Assembly (NCBI GenBank): GCA_017480795.1
Contig: JAFURY010000127.1
Coordinates: 1-32,310, forward strand
Source: Succinivibrionaceae bacterium
GTDB lineage: Bacteria; Pseudomonadota; Gammaproteobacteria; Enterobacterales; Succinivibrionaceae
Direction of reading: 5' to 3'
DNA length: 32,310 bases
The notes under the pieces were generated by a model, which saw only the letters and a program-made list of their open reading frames with translations, did not search any database and was not told the origin of the DNA. A program made the position numbers and the translations under genes. Below are positions 24,639 to 32,310 of this stretch, in pieces (position 1 is the first letter of the stretch; each line of letters begins with the position of its first letter).

Positions 24639-25253
24639 ATGAGTTTTTCCTATCCCCGGGATCCCGCCGTCTGCGTCTTCTGCGGCGTGGACGAGGTGGG
24701 CAGAGGCCCGCTGGTGGGCAACGTGGTGACGGCCGCGGTGGTGCTGGATCCGGCCCGTCCCGTATCCGGACTTACCGATTCCAAGAAGCTTGCTCCCGCA
24801 AAGCGGGAGAAACTGTACGATCTCATCACCGCCAACGCCCGGGCCTGGGCGGTGGGCCGCGCGTCTCCCGCCGAAATTGACGAACTGAACATTCTCTGGG
24901 CCACCATGCTGGCCATGCGACGGGCGGTGGAGGCTCTGCCCTTTGTGCCGGATCACGTGCTGGTGGATGGCAACAGGGTGCCGGAGCTGCCATGTCCGGC
25001 CACAAGCGTGGTGAAGGGAGATCTGCTGGTGCCGGAGATCAGCGCCGCCTCCATTGTGGCCAAGGTGACGCGGGATCGGGAAATGGACGAACTGGCGAAA
25101 CTTTATCCCGAATACGGCTATGAAAGCCATCGGGGGTATCCTACCGCCTCCCACCTGGAGGCCATCAGAAGACTTGGCGTCCATGAACACTACCGCCGCT
25201 CCTTCCGCCCGGTAAGAGAAGTTTTGGAACTGATGGGACGACAGCGGCAGTAG
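24639..25253 (+). CDS. rnhB: Ribonuclease HII
   Basis: Removes RNA from RNA-DNA hybrids and single ribonucleotides from DNA. The product is 204 residues (E. coli 198). Active-site residues are visible: Asp18 and Glu19 in [13 protein letters not shown], Asp110 in VLVDGNRVP, and Asp146 after the AKVTR block ([12 protein letters not shown]). The conserved [13 protein letters not shown] and [12 protein letters not shown] also match. The ATG at 24639 has only a weak ribosome site. It lies 48 bp after lpxB, the usual order. Confidence 0.97.
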   Translation: MSFSYPRDPAVCVFCGVDEVGRGPLVGNVVTAAVVLDPARPVSGLTDSKKLAPAKREKLYDLITANARAWAVGRASPAEIDELNILWATMLAMRRAVEALPFVPDHVLVDGNRVPELPCPATSVVKGDLLVPEISAASIVAKVTRDREMDELAKLYPEYGYESHRGYPTASHLEAIRRLGVHEHYRRSFRPVREVLELMGRQRQ

Positions 25254-25503
25254 GCCTATGTCCTTCTTGACGGCACCTTTTTCCGGCGACGTTTTCCGCA
25301 GAATTGGGCGACGTAGATTTCATCTGCGCCACGGGTGGCGGCAGGCAATGCGCCCGGCAGGCCTTGGCTAAACCTGGCCGCGCCCCGCGGCAAACCAGGG
25401 GCGGATTTTGCGGTCTGCGCTGATGAGGCCGGACCTGGCCGAAGTCCGGCTCTGATCAAAAGAGACTTGTTCAACGAAAACAATATGGAGAGGAAATATT
25501 AAA
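25254..25503. other. rnhB-dnaE intergenic region with hairpins
   Basis: A 250-bp gap with no gene I can support. It carries a GCCCC / GGGGC inverted repeat (25382-25386 with 25398-25402) and a perfect 7-bp hairpin GCCGGAC / GTCCGGC (25428-25434 with 25444-25450). Neither is followed by a T-run. No strong promoter is visible, though the last 50 bp before dnaE are AT-rich, and GGAGAGGAA (25487-25495) is a good ribosome-binding site for dnaE. A 75-codon minus-strand frame here is unsupported. Confidence 0.45.
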
Positions 25504-28500
25504 ATGAGCGATGCGACTGAGAACGGCAATGCGCAGCAGATCGAAAAGAAACCCCTTAAATTCGTTCATCTGAGGATCCACACGGATTTTTCCCTGGATG
25601 ACGGTCTGCAGCATGTGGAGGAATATTGCAAGTACGCCTCCAAGCAGCGCTGGGCCGCGCTGGCCATCACCGATCGCATGAACGTCTGCGGCCTGGTGCG
25701 TCTTTACGCCCAGGCGTCCAACGGCAACAAGGACAAATTCCCGGGAGGAGTGAAGCCTATTGCCGCCGTGGACGTCAATGTGCGTGATCACCTGGCGGAG
25801 AACGAGGCCGATCTCATGACTCTCTACGCCATGAACGAGAACGGCTACCACAACATCTGCGAAATCATTTCCCGGGGGCACCGCAGGGGCAAGCAGAACT
25901 ACGGCGGTCGGGAAATGCCCACCATCGAGCTTGAATGGTTCGCTCAGCGCAACAGTCACGACACCTCCTATTACGCCGACGACATCATAGTTCTTTCCGG
26001 CGGCCGCATGGGAACGCTGGGCAAATATCTGCTCAAGGGACGCCAGGACCGGGTGAACGAACTGCTGGGCTTCTACCGCAAATGGTTTCCGGATCGCTTC
26101 TATCTGGAACTCACCCGCACCGATCGGGAAAACGAGGAGCAGTACAACCGTCTGGCGGTGGCCCTGGCCGAAAGGGAAGATCTGCCGGTGGTGGCCACCA
26201 ACGACGTGATGTTCATGGACAAGGAGGATTTCTTCTACCACGAGATCCGGGTGGCCAGTCAGATGAAGTACACCATGGCCGATCCCCGCCGTCCGAAGAT
26301 TTACTCCCGGGAGCAGTACCTCAAGACCCAGGAGGAAATGTGCCAGCTGTTCTCCGACATTCCCGAGGCTCTTGAGAATTCGGTGGAGATCGCCAAGCGC
26401 TGCAACGTGTACATTCCGCTGGGCACGCCGCACCTGCCGAAGTTTCCGGTGCCGGAGAATTTCCAGCCTACGGATGAAATGCGGGAGCGGGTCATTTCGG
26501 TGTGGAACGACTACGAGCGGAAAAAGGCGGTCAATCAGGCCAAAAAGAACATCCAGTACACTCCGGTGGACTACACCGCGCTGCCCAGGGAGAAAATGGA
26601 CGCCCTTGAGGAGAAGATGCGGCTGTGCTGCTATCTGATCTGGCAGTCAGAAACCGGTCTTGAAAAACGCCTGGCGGTGCTTTTCCCGGACGAGGACGAG
26701 CGCCATCGCCAGCGGCCGAAGTATTACGACCGGCTATACATGGAGCTGAGCGTCATTATCGGCATGGATTTTCCGGGCTACTTCCTGATCGTGATGGAAT
26801 TCATCCAGTGGGCCAAGGACAACCGGATCCCTATCGGTCCCGGACGCGGCTCCGGCGCAGGCTCCCTGGTGGCATATTCCATCAAAATCACCGATCTCAA
26901 TCCGCTGGACTTCGCACTGCTGTTTGAAAGATTTCTGAATCCGGAGCGCGTGTCCATGCCGGATTTCGACATCGACATCTGCAAGGACCGCCGAGGAGAG
27001 GTCATCCAGCACGTGGCGGATCTCTACGGCCACGACGCTGTGTCCCAGATCATAACCTTCGGCTCCATGGCGGCCAAGGCGGCCATCAAGGACGTCACCC
27101 GCACCCTGAACATGTCCTATTCCTTCGGGGATCAGCTGGCCAAGCTCATTCCGGGAACCCCGGGCATCAAAATAATGGAGGCCTTCCAGCCTGAAAAGAA
27201 CACCAAGCATCCCGAGGATGCCCTGCTGCTGAAGAAGCGCTACGAAACCGAGCCCGAGGTGAAGGAGGTCATCGATATCTCTCTGAAACTTGAGGGCGTC
27301 ACCAAGAGCACCGGCAAGCACGCCGGCGGCGTGGTGATCTCTCCGTCCACCATTGTGGACTTCTCGCCTATCGCCCTTGATCCAGACAACAATCCGGTAA
27401 CCCAGTACGACAAGCATGACATCGAGGATGCGGGACTCATCAAGTTCGATTTTCTGGGACTGAAAACCATAACCATCATCCAGTGGGCCCTTGACCGGAT
27501 CAACGGGCGCATGAAACGTCTGGGCAAAAAGCCGGTGGACATTTCCGCCATCCCCCTGGATGAAAAGGAATGCTACGACGTGCTGATGAGCTGCGAAACC
27601 ACCGGCGTGTTCCAGCTTGAATCCAAGGGCATGCGGGATCTTATCAGCCGCCTGAAGCCGAACCGCTTCGACGACATGATCGCGCTGGTGGCGCTGTTCA
27701 GACCGGGACCGCTGGATTCAGGCATGTGCGACCACTACATCGACCGCAAGCACGGCCGGGAGGAGGTGTCCTACCCGATGCCGGACTATCAGGACGAGTG
27801 CCTCAAGCCGATTCTGGAATCCACCTACGGAGTGGTGGTGTACCAGGAGCAGGTGATGCAGCTGGCTCAGGCTCTGGCGGGCTACAGCCTGGGCGCCGCC
27901 GATCTGCTCCGCCGGGCCATGGGCAAGAAGATCAAGGAGGAGATGGTCACCAACCGCATCAAGTTCGTCAACGGCGCCAAGGAGCTGGGGCGCAATCCGG
28001 AAACCGCCGGTCTTATCTTCGACATCGTGGAGAAGTTCGCGGAATACGGCTTCAACAAGTCCCACTCCGCCGCCTACGCCCTGGTGGCATATCAGACGCT
28101 GTGGATGAAGGTGCACTATCCTGCCGACTACCTGGCGGCTCTGATGACCGGCGACAAGGACTCCAAGGAGAAGATCGTGGCTTACGTGGCGGATCTCCGC
28201 CGTCTTGGCATCCGGATCTCTCCTCCTGACGTGAACACCTGCCAGTACGAGTTCATCGCCGACGATTCCGGCGCCGTGATTTACGGCCTGTGCGGAATTT
28301 CAGGCATCGGCGCCGGCGCCGTGGAGGAGATCGTCAGCTGCCGCAAGGACGGACCTTATCTGGATCTCTTCGATTTCTGCTGCCGGGTGGATCTGAAGAA
28401 ATTCAGCAAGGGCATGCTGGAGACCCTGATCTGGGTGGGGGCCTTCGATCGCATCGGCCCTCATCGGGCCGCCATTCTGGACGCTCTTGACGTGGCTATG

Positions 28501-29310
28501 AAGTACGCCACCGAAAAAAGCGCCAACGCCGCCGCCGGCCAGTTCGATCTGTTCTCCGGCGGCGAGGAGAGAGATCCGTACCGTCCGGAGTACCGTGACG
28601 TGCCCGAGTTTCCTGACATGACCTGGCTTACCAAGGAAAAGCATTACCTGGGACTGTATCTTACGGGCCATCCAATCAACCAGTACCGCCGGGAGATTTC
28701 CTATTACCGCAACAGCGAGATCAGAAACCTGGTGCCGGTGAAGGCCAGCGAAAAGGGCGATCCGGTTACGGTGGCCGGTTACGCCCAGGAGGTGAGATTC
28801 ATGACCACCAAAAAGGGGGATCGGATGGCATCGCTGGTGCTGGACGACGGCACCGGCGAGGTGAACGTGCTGATCTTCCCCCGGGCCTTCCAGCAGTACG
28901 AGGAGTACATCCAGTCCGATACGGTGCTGATTGTCAGAGGCATGGTGCGGGTGGATTCCCGCAAGGCCCAGGAGGAGGAATCCGACAGCGGCGCCGAGCT
29001 GCCCATCAATCTCATCGCCGATGCGGTGCAGTCCGTAACCCAGGCCCGCAACGCCACCGCCGCCTGCATTCTGGTGAAGATCAGACAGGAGCAGTGCAGC
29101 CAGAAGTTCGTCACCTCGCTGCGGGGAGTGCTGGAGCGCTACCGTTCCGACGGGGAGCTGCCGGTGAAATTCTGCTACGTCACCGACAAGTGCTGCGCGG
29201 AGCTGCTGCCGGACGACGGCTTCAGGGTAAGACCCAGCGACGATCTGATGACCGATCTTCAGACGGCGGTGGGCAGCAGTCAGGTCAGCGTTGAGTTCGC
29301 GCAGTCATGA
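25504..29310 (+). CDS. dnaE: DNA polymerase III alpha subunit
   Basis: Catalytic subunit of the replicative polymerase. The product is 1268 residues, longer than the 1160 of E. coli. Domains: N-terminal PHP (FVHLRIHTDFSLDDG), palm and thumb with catalytic Asp489 and Asp491 (MPDFDID) and Asp649 (KFDFLGL), fingers (GPGRGSGAGSL, KHAGGV), helix-hairpin-helix region, clamp-binding motif QFDLF starting at residue 1013, and an OB fold (GDPVTVAGYAQEV onwards). The extra length comes mostly from an insertion of about 53 residues between PHP and palm (within 316-384: charged, Lys/Asp rich) compared with E. coli. Good ribosome site; the stop codon overlaps the next gene by 4 nt. Confidence 0.97.
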   Translation: MSDATENGNAQQIEKKPLKFVHLRIHTDFSLDDGLQHVEEYCKYASKQRWAALAITDRMNVCGLVRLYAQASNGNKDKFPGGVKPIAAVDVNVRDHLAENEADLMTLYAMNENGYHNICEIISRGHRRGKQNYGGREMPTIELEWFAQRNSHDTSYYADDIIVLSGGRMGTLGKYLLKGRQDRVNELLGFYRKWFPDRFYLELTRTDRENEEQYNRLAVALAEREDLPVVATNDVMFMDKEDFFYHEIRVASQMKYTMADPRRPKIYSREQYLKTQEEMCQLFSDIPEALENSVEIAKRCNVYIPLGTPHLPKFPVPENFQPTDEMRERVISVWNDYERKKAVNQAKKNIQYTPVDYTALPREKMDALEEKMRLCCYLIWQSETGLEKRLAVLFPDEDERHRQRPKYYDRLYMELSVIIGMDFPGYFLIVMEFIQWAKDNRIPIGPGRGSGAGSLVAYSIKITDLNPLDFALLFERFLNPERVSMPDFDIDICKDRRGEVIQHVADLYGHDAVSQIITFGSMAAKAAIKDVTRTLNMSYSFGDQLAKLIPGTPGIKIMEAFQPEKNTKHPEDALLLKKRYETEPEVKEVIDISLKLEGVTKSTGKHAGGVVISPSTIVDFSPIALDPDNNPVTQYDKHDIEDAGLIKFDFLGLKTITIIQWALDRINGRMKRLGKKPVDISAIPLDEKECYDVLMSCETTGVFQLESKGMRDLISRLKPNRFDDMIALVALFRPGPLDSGMCDHYIDRKHGREEVSYPMPDYQDECLKPILESTYGVVVYQEQVMQLAQALAGYSLGAADLLRRAMGKKIKEEMVTNRIKFVNGAKELGRNPETAGLIFDIVEKFAEYGFNKSHSAAYALVAYQTLWMKVHYPADYLAALMTGDKDSKEKIVAYVADLRRLGIRISPPDVNTCQYEFIADDSGAVIYGLCGISGIGAGAVEEIVSCRKDGPYLDLFDFCCRVDLKKFSKGMLETLIWVGAFDRIGPHRAAILDALDVAMKYATEKSANAAAGQFDLFSGGEERDPYRPEYRDVPEFPDMTWLTKEKHYLGLYLTGHPINQYRREISYYRNSEIRNLVPVKASEKGDPVTVAGYAQEVRFMTTKKGDRMASLVLDDGTGEVNVLIFPRAFQQYEEYIQSDTVLIVRGMVRVDSRKAQEEESDSGAELPINLIADAVQSVTQARNATAACILVKIRQEQCSQKFVTSLRGVLERYRSDGELPVKFCYVTDKCCAELLPDDGFRVRPSDDLMTDLQTAVGSSQVSVEFAQS

Positions 29311-29765
29311 TCAGATGGTCATACGCCTTTCACGGCTGGATGTCGGCCAGAAACGCCCGCATTGCGGCGCTGTCCATTATGGCTCTGCTGCTGGCGCTGA
29401 GGGTGATTCATTTTTTCGTGTACAAGCCGCCCTTCGAGGGCAACGACCGCCAGGCGGGACTGGAGTATCTGGCCCGGTACGCCGCCGGACGCCTGATCTC
29501 CTATCAGCCTACCTCCGGAGACGGCGTCAGCCTGGATGCATCAGGCGCCAGCGGCGACAACGGCCTGTTCGTCCGGCTCAGAACCGGGGCGTCCGACAGC
29601 CGCGCCGGCGAGCTGGCATCGTCGGTTCTGACGCCGGAGAAGGTGCGCAAAAGGATCTGCGGCGGCAGCAAGAAGATTTATCTCACCCAGGTGGATGCCA
29701 TGCATGTGACGTATCTTGATCGCAGCGGACGGCCGATAGTCCGGCTGGACCTGGAGGGCTGTTAG
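29307..29765 (+). CDS. Small predicted membrane-anchored protein of unknown function
   Basis: A 152-residue product that I do not recognise. The ATG overlaps the dnaE stop codon (ATGA), which points to translational coupling. One hydrophobic segment (about 18-38, core IAALSIMALLLALRVI) follows a positive N-terminus, so it is probably an inner-membrane anchor with the rest in the periplasm. The outer part is polar with Gly/Ser-rich sequence (70-85) and ends LDRSGRPIVRLDLEGC; Cys118 and the last residue Cys152 could form a disulfide. Codon use is like its neighbours, so it looks native. E. coli has accA directly after dnaE without such a gene. No function is assigned. Confidence 0.7.
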   Translation: MIRWSYAFHGWMSARNARIAALSIMALLLALRVIHFFVYKPPFEGNDRQAGLEYLARYAAGRLISYQPTSGDGVSLDASGASGDNGLFVRLRTGASDSRAGELASSVLTPEKVRKRICGGSKKIYLTQVDAMHVTYLDRSGRPIVRLDLEGC

Positions 29766-29869
29766 TTTCAATTGTCAAAACTGTTAATGGGGCGGGGTTT
29801 TGACCGGGCCTGCTGTGCTATATTGATGCAGGCTGAAAAGGCTTGTCCATGCTAAATTGCTGTGGAGTC

Positions 29870-29878
29870 TGATATAAT
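29870..29878 (+). promoter_or_regulatory. Extended -10 promoter of accA
   Basis: TGATATAAT is a perfect extended -10 (TGnTATAAT). The -35 (TGCTAA) at 17 bp is poor. Transcription would start near 29885, giving an 86-nt leader. Confidence 0.55.
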
Positions 29879-29884
29879 AGCACC

Positions 29885-29960
29885 GCGCCGGCGCGTTGCC
29901 GGCCAGACGGTTTGCGCGATCCGCGGATGCGGCGCTGCGCCGCTTTGATATGATTTTTTT
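29885..29960 (+). promoter_or_regulatory. accA leader hairpins
   Basis: The leader contains GCGCCGGCGC (29885-29894, self-complementary), a possible GCCGGC / GCCGGC hairpin (29887-29892 with 29898-29903), and a perfect GCGGCG / CGCCGC hairpin (29929-29943) followed ten bases later by seven T. It could slow or stop transcription before accA or only protect the 5' end. No known riboswitch is recognised. Confidence 0.35.
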
Positions 29961-29970
29961 GGGATGAATC

Positions 29971-30927
29971 ATGGATTTAAATTTCTTGGATTTTGAGCAG
30001 AAGATTGCCGAACTCATCGCCCAGACCAATGAGCTCAAGAGGGTCAGCGAGTCCAACAACGGCGAGGTGGACCTGTCGAAGACCATCAGCTCGCTGGAGC
30101 ATGAAACCGACGAGCTTACCCGCAAGATTTTCTCCAATCTCGGGGCATGGCAGATCTCAAGACTGTCCCGTCATCCTATGCGCCCCTACACCAGGGACTA
30201 CATTGACAGGATCTTCACCGAATTCGACGAACTGTGCGGCGACCGCAACTTCTCCGACGATCAGGCCATCATCGGCGGAACCGCCAGACTTGACGGCCGT
30301 CCATGCATGGTCATCGGACACCAGAAGGGTCGCGACACCCAGGAAAAGATCAGACGCAATTTCGGAATGCCGCGTCCGGAAGGCTACCGCAAGGCTCTTA
30401 GGCTTATGAGCATGGCCGAGCGCTTCCACATGCCGATCTTCACCTTCATCGACACGCCCGGGGCGTATCCGGGAGTGGGCGCCGAGGAGCGCGGCCAGGC
30501 CGAGGCCATCGCCAAGAATCTGAAGGTGATGAGCGCTCTGCGCACTCCTGCCGTCTGCACCGTCATCGGCGAGGGCGGCTCCGGCGGCGCGCTGGCCATC
30601 GGCGTGGGCGACAGAGTCAACATGCTGCAGTATTCCACCTATTCGGTGATCTCTCCCGAGGGCTGCGCCTCCATTCTGTGGAAGAGCGTGGACAAGGCGT
30701 CGGCCGCCGCTGAGGCCATGAACATCACTGCCGACAGGCTGCTGGCGCTGAAGCTCATCGACAACGTGGTGGAAGAGCCGCTGGGCGGAGCCCATCGGGA
30801 TTACGATCAGGCCGCAGCCAATCTCAAGAGCCGGTTGCTTGAGGATATCCAGGCTCTGTCCGAGCTTTCCGAGGAGGAACTGCTGGAGCAGCGCTACGCC
30901 CGCCTGATGTCCTACGGCTACTGCTAG
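29971..30927 (+). CDS. accA: Acetyl-CoA carboxylase carboxyltransferase subunit alpha
   Basis: Alpha half of the carboxyltransferase that makes malonyl-CoA, the committed step of fatty-acid synthesis; works with AccD, BirA-charged AccB and AccC, which are not in this window. The product is 318 residues (E. coli 319). Conserved blocks: [15 protein letters not shown] at the N-terminus, [29 protein letters not shown], and [17 protein letters not shown]. The ATG at 29971 has only a weak ribosome site (GGGAT). tilS follows after 6 nt. Confidence 0.97.
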   Translation: MDLNFLDFEQKIAELIAQTNELKRVSESNNGEVDLSKTISSLEHETDELTRKIFSNLGAWQISRLSRHPMRPYTRDYIDRIFTEFDELCGDRNFSDDQAIIGGTARLDGRPCMVIGHQKGRDTQEKIRRNFGMPRPEGYRKALRLMSMAERFHMPIFTFIDTPGAYPGVGAEERGQAEAIAKNLKVMSALRTPAVCTVIGEGGSGGALAIGVGDRVNMLQYSTYSVISPEGCASILWKSVDKASAAAEAMNITADRLLALKLIDNVVEEPLGGAHRDYDQAAANLKSRLLEDIQALSELSEEELLEQRYARLMSYGYC

Positions 30928-30933
30928 ACGAGA

Positions 30934-32274
30934 ATGAATTCATCCTCTGAAATGGTCTCCTCTGAAGCGCGGTTCAGGGAGACCTTTCTGCATCTGAAGC
31001 GCCCGGTGGAGCACGGCGTCATCGCTCTTTCCGGAGGCGCGGATTCGGTGGTGCTGACATGGCTACTGTCCAGAAACCGGGATCTTCTGGCGCCGGGCTG
31101 TCCCCTTGAGGCGGTTTACGTGCATCATGGTCTGAGCGCTCATGCCGACCAGTGGGCCGAGTTCTGCCGGAATTTCGCTCAGAGTCTGGGTATCGGCTTC
31201 ACCTGCATGCGGGTAAAGCTAGAAAACATCTCCGGGGTGGGCATCGAGGCGGCGGCCAGAGCGGCAAGATACCAGGCGCTGGCTTCCTGCTTGAAGGGCC
31301 CCGGATCGGTTCTCTTTGCCGCCCATCACGCCAACGATCAGGCCGAAACCATGCTACTTGCCCTGAAGCGTGGCGCCGGTCCGGCCGGTCTCAAGGCCAT
31401 GACACCGGTGCGGGACTTCGCCTCGGGCAGGTTGATCAGACCGCTGCTGGCGGTGTCCCGGCTTGAAATCGAAGAAATCGCCCGTCGCAACGGTCTGTCC
31501 TACGTTACCGACGAATCCAACGGCGACGACCGCTATGATCGGAACTTTCTGCGGCATCATATAGTTCCAAGACTTCAGGAACGCTTTCCCGGATTTCTGG
31601 AGAACGTGCGCCTCAGCGCCGGATACCTTGCCGAGGCCGACGAGCTGGCAAGCGAGATCGGATCGGAGGATCAGATCCGCTGCCGGTGGGACGGCGGAAG
31701 GATTGAGATCAGCCGGCTTCTGGAGCTGTCCCCGGCCAGGGCGTCAAACGTGGTCCGGCTGTGCTGGCGACAGACGACGGGGAGCATGCCCTCCCGCAGT
31801 TTGGTGGAAAGCGTCTTCGGGGAGATCCTGCCGGCGCGGGCTGATGCCGCGCCCCGCTTTGCGGAAGGCGGATTTTCAGTCAGGCGTTTCAGGGACGGAC
31901 TTTATCTGGTGCGGGATGACGATCTGTGTCATCCCCGGGAGATGGAGGTTGCCGAAGGATGTGTCTTTCATCTTCAGGGCAGAGGGTGGATACTGGCGCG
32001 GCACGACGGTCCGGGCTTTGCCGCAAGACCTGAGAGACTGAGTTTCGCCGTTCCCTACAGCACGGAGTTGCATCCGTATTCCCGCTCAAAAGGGCGGAGC
32101 ATCAAAAAACTGTTTGCCGAAATGAACATTCCGGTCTGGCTTCGTCCGGCCACGCCGGTGGTGCTGGCGCAGGATCGGATCGTCGGACTGTTCCCAGCGC
32201 TGGCGGAACGGGATTGCTACGTCCAAAGTGGCGGCTGGATTTTCAGGAAGGTTTCCGCCAGCGAAGGCGACTGA
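30934..32274 (+). CDS. tilS: tRNA(Ile)-lysidine synthase
   Basis: Uses ATP and lysine to turn C34 of tRNA-Ile (anticodon CAU) into lysidine, so that it reads AUA rather than AUG. The product is 446 residues (E. coli 432). The PP-loop SGGADS is at residues 33-38, followed by VYVHHGLSAHADQW, then AAHHANDQAETMLL and a C-terminal domain that ends with the GRSIKKLFAEMNIPVWLRP block. All expected domains are present. The start is 6 nt after accA with a weak ribosome site, implying co-translation. A pentamer repeat array follows 11 nt after the stop. Confidence 0.95.
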   Translation: MNSSSEMVSSEARFRETFLHLKRPVEHGVIALSGGADSVVLTWLLSRNRDLLAPGCPLEAVYVHHGLSAHADQWAEFCRNFAQSLGIGFTCMRVKLENISGVGIEAAARAARYQALASCLKGPGSVLFAAHHANDQAETMLLALKRGAGPAGLKAMTPVRDFASGRLIRPLLAVSRLEIEEIARRNGLSYVTDESNGDDRYDRNFLRHHIVPRLQERFPGFLENVRLSAGYLAEADELASEIGSEDQIRCRWDGGRIEISRLLELSPARASNVVRLCWRQTTGSMPSRSLVESVFGEILPARADAAPRFAEGGFSVRRFRDGLYLVRDDDLCHPREMEVAEGCVFHLQGRGWILARHDGPGFAARPERLSFAVPYSTELHPYSRSKGRSIKKLFAEMNIPVWLRPATPVVLAQDRIVGLFPALAERDCYVQSGGWIFRKVSASEGD

Positions 32275-32285
32275 AACCGAGGCAG

Positions 32286-32310
32286 GTCATGTCATGTCAT
32301 GTCATGTCAT
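32286..32310. repeat. GTCAT pentanucleotide tandem array (at least 5 copies)
   Basis: Five perfect GTCAT copies run to the end of the window, so the true length is unknown. They lie 11 nt after the tilS stop. Five-base units change frame when copy number changes, so they matter if a coding region or promoter lies just beyond. Confidence 0.9.

Noticed and set aside
25256..25483. 75-codon minus-strand ORF between rnhB and dnaE
   Set aside because: It has no ribosome site and a low-complexity Arg/Ala/Pro composition, and it crosses hairpins. I treat it as a chance frame.

Overview
The window is a chromosomal segment of a GC-rich gammaproteobacterium. It is essentially the conserved map/rpsB to dnaE-accA-tilS envelope and translation cluster. 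The protein sequences resemble E. coli, but the order frr-uppS-cdsA-dxr-rseP differs from E. coli and follows the arrangement known from many other gammaproteobacteria. Two copies of an AAA-ATPase/PD-(D/E)XK family that is common in gut anaerobes suggest an intestinal or rumen lineage, possibly Succinivibrionaceae in Aeromonadales. That placement is inference; no rRNA or tRNA gene is present to test it.

Layout. Positions 1-380 hold no gene I recognise; structured sequence here could be the end of a mobile element. A stand-alone MalM-family lipoprotein gene (381-1475) has its own promoter and terminator. A minus-strand block follows: AAA-ATPase/nuclease copy 1 (1818-3629), glnD (3919-6612) and map (6929-7726). 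A 386-bp divergent region carries the map promoter, several hairpins, a perfect -10 for rpsB and a long rpsB leader with a possible pseudoknot. The plus strand then carries rpsB-tsf (with an internal attenuator-like hairpin), pyrH, frr, uppS-cdsA-dxr-rseP, a terminator, then bamA-skp-lpxD. Copy 2 of the AAA-ATPase/nuclease (20054-21844) sits in the opposite direction between lpxD and fabZ and splits the usual lpxD-fabZ-lpxA-lpxB unit. fabZ restarts from a good extended -10 promoter and continues lpxA-lpxB-rnhB-dnaE, a small unknown membrane protein gene overlapping dnaE, then accA (own promoter) and tilS. The window ends in a GTCAT pentanucleotide tandem array.

How the genes work together. 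rpsB, tsf and frr serve translation, and map trims N-termini. pyrH supplies UDP from UMP. uppS and cdsA make the lipid carrier and phospholipid precursors, and dxr feeds the isoprenoid pathway used by uppS. rseP controls the envelope stress response. bamA and skp fold outer-membrane proteins. lpxD, fabZ, lpxA and lpxB make lipid A and balance it with fatty acids, which start from AccA. rnhB and dnaE serve DNA replication, tilS modifies tRNA-Ile, and glnD senses nitrogen.

The core genes are intact and ordinary. The parts that stand out are the two paralogous AAA-ATPase/nuclease genes with codon use unlike their neighbours, the dnaE-linked unknown membrane protein, an insertion of about 53 residues in DnaE, the hairpin-dense map/rpsB region, the unexplained left edge and the pentamer repeat at the right edge. 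I found no CRISPR array, tRNA, rRNA or complete insertion sequence.
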